Assembly: GCF_900156655.1 (NCBI RefSeq)
Contig: NZ_FTOG01000005.1
Coordinates: 124,001-188,000 of the forward strand
Origin: Rhodobacter aestuarii
GTDB lineage: Bacteria; Pseudomonadota; Alphaproteobacteria; Rhodobacterales; Rhodobacteraceae
DNA length: 64,000 nt
Direction: 5' to 3'
Notes under the pieces: generated by a model
Told to the model about the DNA's origin: nothing
Seen by the model: only the letters and a program-made list of their open reading frames with translations
Databases searched by the model: none
Translations under genes and position numbers: made by a program
Part shown: one piece after another, positions 61,892 through 64,000 of the stretch
Numbering within the stretch: position 1 is the stretch's first letter
Layout of the letters: every line of letters starts with the position of its first letter

Positions 61892-63954
61892 TGGGGTTTT
61901 TAAGCTCGGCGCAAGCGGCGATCCTGCGGGGCATCGCCCAAGCGATGGTGCCGCCGCCGCCGCCCGATATCACGCGCTGGTGCGAGGAGAATATCGAGTT
62001 TGATGAGCGTTCGGCCTTTCCGGGGCCGTTCCGGATCGAGCGGTTTCCGTTTTTGCGCAAGATCCATGAGGTGCTCTCGCCCGAGCATCCGGCGCGGGAG
62101 GTGACGATCCGGGGCTCGGCGCAATGGGGCAAGACGGTCTCGATCGTCAATCCGACGGTGGCGGCCTGGCATGAATATGGCCCGCTCGACAGTTTGGTGG
62201 TGCATCCGACCACTTCGGCCGCGACCGAATGGGTGCGCACCAAATGGATGCCGCTGCGCCGCCAAGCGCCCTCGCTTGTGTCGATCTTTGGCGATGGGCG
62301 GGGCGAGCAGACCGATACGCTGCACAACCAAGAAACGGTGCGCCGCGATGGCACGCTGAAGGTGGTGAGCGCGGGCTCGCCCGATGATTTGGCCGGCACG
62401 ACGCGCAAATTGGTTCTGATGGACGATGTCTCGAAGTTCGAGATGACGCCGAAGGGCGATCCAGAAATGCTGGCGGTGAGCCGGGCGTCGAGCTTTGAAG
62501 ATGCCAAGATCGTGCGGGTCTCAACGCCGCAGATCCTTGGCACCTGCCGGGTGAGCCGGGCGTTTGGGCGCTCGACGCAGAATTACTACCATGTGCCGTG
62601 CCCGCATTGCGGTACCCGCGCGCCGCTCACTTGGGAGAACTTCAAAAAGCAGCTCGACCCGGAGCAACTGCAGGCGGCGCATTTTGTCTGCGAGGCCTGC
62701 GGGTGCCGGATCGAGCATAAGGACAAGCTGGCGATGGTCGCGGCGGGGGATTGGGTGGAACACAACCCCGCGGGCGATCATCCGGGGTTCCATCTGTGGC
62801 GGGCCTATGTGCCGCAACGCGATTGGGCCTCGATTGCGGTGGAATATGCGCAAGTTATGGGCTGGACCGGCGGGCTGGAGCTGAGCCACGACGGCGAAGA
62901 AAAGATGGGCGAGGGCGTGATTGACGCCCAGACCGAGCAGACCTTCTTCAACGATGTGCTGGGTCTGCCCTATGAACAGGCGAGCAAGGGCCCTGATTGG
63001 GAAAAGCTGCGCGACCGGGTGGAGCGCGCCGAGGCGGAGGCCGCGCCGTTGCAGCGCGGCATCTTGCCCGCTGAAGGGCTGATCTTGTCGGCGGGGGTCG
63101 ATTGTCAGGGCGATCGGCTCGAGGTGCATATCGTGGCCTTTGGGCGCAATTATCGGCGCCGGGTGATCGATTACCAGGTGATCCCGCATCACATCAGCAC
63201 CGATGAGGGGCGGCGCGCGCTCGATCAGCTGCTCAAAGCCACTTGGCGCACCACGGCGGGGCTGCGGATTGGGCTTGATGTGCTGGCGATCGATGGCGGG
63301 GCTTATACGGAAGATGTCTGGGACTGGGCGTTGCGCCATCCTTACACGCGGGTGATCGTGATCAAGGGGGCGACCAGCGGGGTGGCCCCGGCGCTCAAGC
63401 GCATGGAGTTTGACAAGCGCTCGGATCGGATGGCGCGGCGCAAGCGCAAGCAGGGCTTCATCGTTGGGGTGAGCCAGCTGAAGGCGGATTTTTACGGCTG
63501 GCTTGAGAAAACCGATCCGGCTGAGCGCGGGCATTGCGCCTTCGCGGCGGGTCTTGGCGATGAATATTACCGGCAGGTGACCTCTGAGGTGCGGGTTCTG
63601 AAACGTTCGAGCTCGGGCGCGATGACGAGCCGGTGGATCATTGCCGAGGCCGGGCGGCGCAACGAGGCGCTTGATACGATGCTTTATGCCGAGGCGGGCG
63701 CGCGGTTCAAAACATGGACCTATATGCCTGAGGCGGCCTGGGATGTGCTCGATCTCGAGCGCGGCAGCCCGGCGCAAGAACCGCAGGGCGATTTGTTCGC
63801 ATCTGCGGTGGCGGTGGTGCCCGAAGAGGCGGTGGCAGCGGCAGGGGGGACGGCGACCGAAGCTGCGGCGCCCCCCGAACAGGCGCCGCCTTTGGAAGCG
63901 GATCGACCGACGAAGGGCCTTGGCGGGCGCGGGATCAAATATCTGAGGAGATAG
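61891..63954 (+). CDS. Terminase large subunit (GpA family)
   Basis: 687 residues. Packages phage DNA using ATP and cuts concatemers. PDITRWCEENIEFDERSAFPGPF is the GpA N-terminal pattern; Walker A-like GSAQWGKT; Walker B KLVLMDDVSKFE; a zinc-binding insert C-P-H-C...C-E-A-C around residues 233-270; the C-terminal nuclease domain with VDCQGDRLEVHIVAFG (catalytic Asp) follows. Length and order fit lambda-like gpA. Overlaps the small subunit by one base. Confidence 0.93.
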   Translation: MGFLSSAQAAILRGIAQAMVPPPPPDITRWCEENIEFDERSAFPGPFRIERFPFLRKIHEVLSPEHPAREVTIRGSAQWGKTVSIVNPTVAAWHEYGPLDSLVVHPTTSAATEWVRTKWMPLRRQAPSLVSIFGDGRGEQTDTLHNQETVRRDGTLKVVSAGSPDDLAGTTRKLVLMDDVSKFEMTPKGDPEMLAVSRASSFEDAKIVRVSTPQILGTCRVSRAFGRSTQNYYHVPCPHCGTRAPLTWENFKKQLDPEQLQAAHFVCEACGCRIEHKDKLAMVAAGDWVEHNPAGDHPGFHLWRAYVPQRDWASIAVEYAQVMGWTGGLELSHDGEEKMGEGVIDAQTEQTFFNDVLGLPYEQASKGPDWEKLRDRVERAEAEAAPLQRGILPAEGLILSAGVDCQGDRLEVHIVAFGRNYRRRVIDYQVIPHHISTDEGRRALDQLLKATWRTTAGLRIGLDVLAIDGGAYTEDVWDWALRHPYTRVIVIKGATSGVAPALKRMEFDKRSDRMARRKRKQGFIVGVSQLKADFYGWLEKTDPAERGHCAFAAGLGDEYYRQVTSEVRVLKRSSSGAMTSRWIIAEAGRRNEALDTMLYAEAGARFKTWTYMPEAAWDVLDLERGSPAQEPQGDLFASAVAVVPEEAVAAAGGTATEAAAPPEQAPPLEADRPTKGLGGRGIKYLRR

Positions 63955-63958
63955 GGCG

Positions 63959-64000
63959 ATGGCTTGGACGCAATCCGACATCGACAAAGCCAAGGCGAAT
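63959..64000 (+). CDS. gpW-like head-tail joining protein, start only
   Basis: Only 14 codons are in the window (MAWTQSDIDKAKAN). In lambda-like phages the short gpW gene follows gpA directly, and this start with its A-I-D-like helical beginning fits. Cut by the window edge. Identification rests on position. Confidence 0.55.
   Translation, partial: MAWTQSDIDKAKAN

Larger units (their letters stand above)
52013..64000. mobile_element. Prophage (left part), integrated at tRNA-Leu(CAA)
   Basis: From the tRNA 3' end to the right edge every gene is phage-like: integrase and excisionase, repressor/Cro switch, small early genes, an origin-like repeat region, terminases and the start of a gpW-like gene. 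Nu1-like small terminase, GpA-type large terminase and gpW in that order define a lambda-like siphovirus packaging module. attR and the remaining morphogenesis and lysis genes are beyond the window. The exact attL core cannot be set without the right end. No disrupted gene is visible, so the prophage may be functional. Confidence 0.9.

Overview
This window is a piece of an alphaproteobacterial chromosome, almost certainly Rhodobacterales (Rhodobacteraceae in the broad sense). The sequence is GC-rich. SciP and CtrA lie side by side, a DUF4167 protein follows prfA-prmC, a ZauP-like coiled-coil gene precedes zapA, and a GTTC-N7-GTTC LexA-type box of the alphaproteobacterial kind is present. Positions 1 to about 52,000 are a dense core-genome segment, and about 52,013 to the right edge is the left part of an integrated tailed-phage genome.

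Core part, left to right: purB (cut by the window edge), a DUF6314 protein, mprF with a small EamA-like protein, a TM2 protein, acnA, a DUF1223 thioredoxin-fold protein, a DMT permease, tkt, the ZauP/ZapA cell-division pair, and an exported protein of unknown role. An accessory glycan cluster follows (14.7-21.6 kb). It holds three glycosyltransferases, one of which carries a degenerate second GT-A copy at its N-terminus, interleaved with two alpha/beta-hydrolase-like paralogs. Next come prfA-prmC (release factor 1 and its methyltransferase) and a DUF4167 protein.

A long minus-strand run, lptF-lptG-lptD-surA-pdxA-rsmA-GST, has start/stop overlaps at most junctions. It couples lipopolysaccharide export and outer-membrane protein folding to vitamin B6 synthesis and rRNA methylation. 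Then follow pepA-holC, mnmA overlapping an SH3-like exported protein gene, sciP and ctrA (master cell-cycle regulator and its antagonist), ligA-recG (DNA repair), and a 40-residue membrane protein gene behind an apparent SOS box. After these come a soluble chemoreceptor, an Fe-S scaffold protein, hisI, trmFO-gluQ (tRNA modification), a DUF6614 protein, gyrA, dsbB with a DedA-family protein, and tRNA-Leu(CAA).

Prophage part: directly downstream of tRNA-Leu sits a leftward module with a tyrosine integrase, an excisionase-like protein, small membrane proteins and a phage-borne GapR (DUF2312) homolog. An XRE repressor and a Cro-like regulator face each other across an array of repeated ATTGCGTA operator-like sites, which recurs about 650 bp to the left. 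The rightward early genes encode unknown proteins, a protein with two SANT-like W-T-x-E-E motifs, a DUF1937 protein and an orphan DnaA-domain-IV-like protein. A cluster of direct and inverted GTGACTGTC repeats looks like a phage replication origin. Two unknown genes and one further phage protein lead to four GCTTAAC-type repeats in front of the packaging genes (small terminase, GpA-type large terminase, start of a gpW-like head-tail joiner). This order is that of a lambda-like siphovirus with GpA/Nu1-type packaging; the remaining structural genes and attR lie outside the window.

No rRNA, CRISPR array or insertion sequence was seen. No gene-free gap exceeds 300 bases. Functions are assigned from sequence recognition alone, without database searches.
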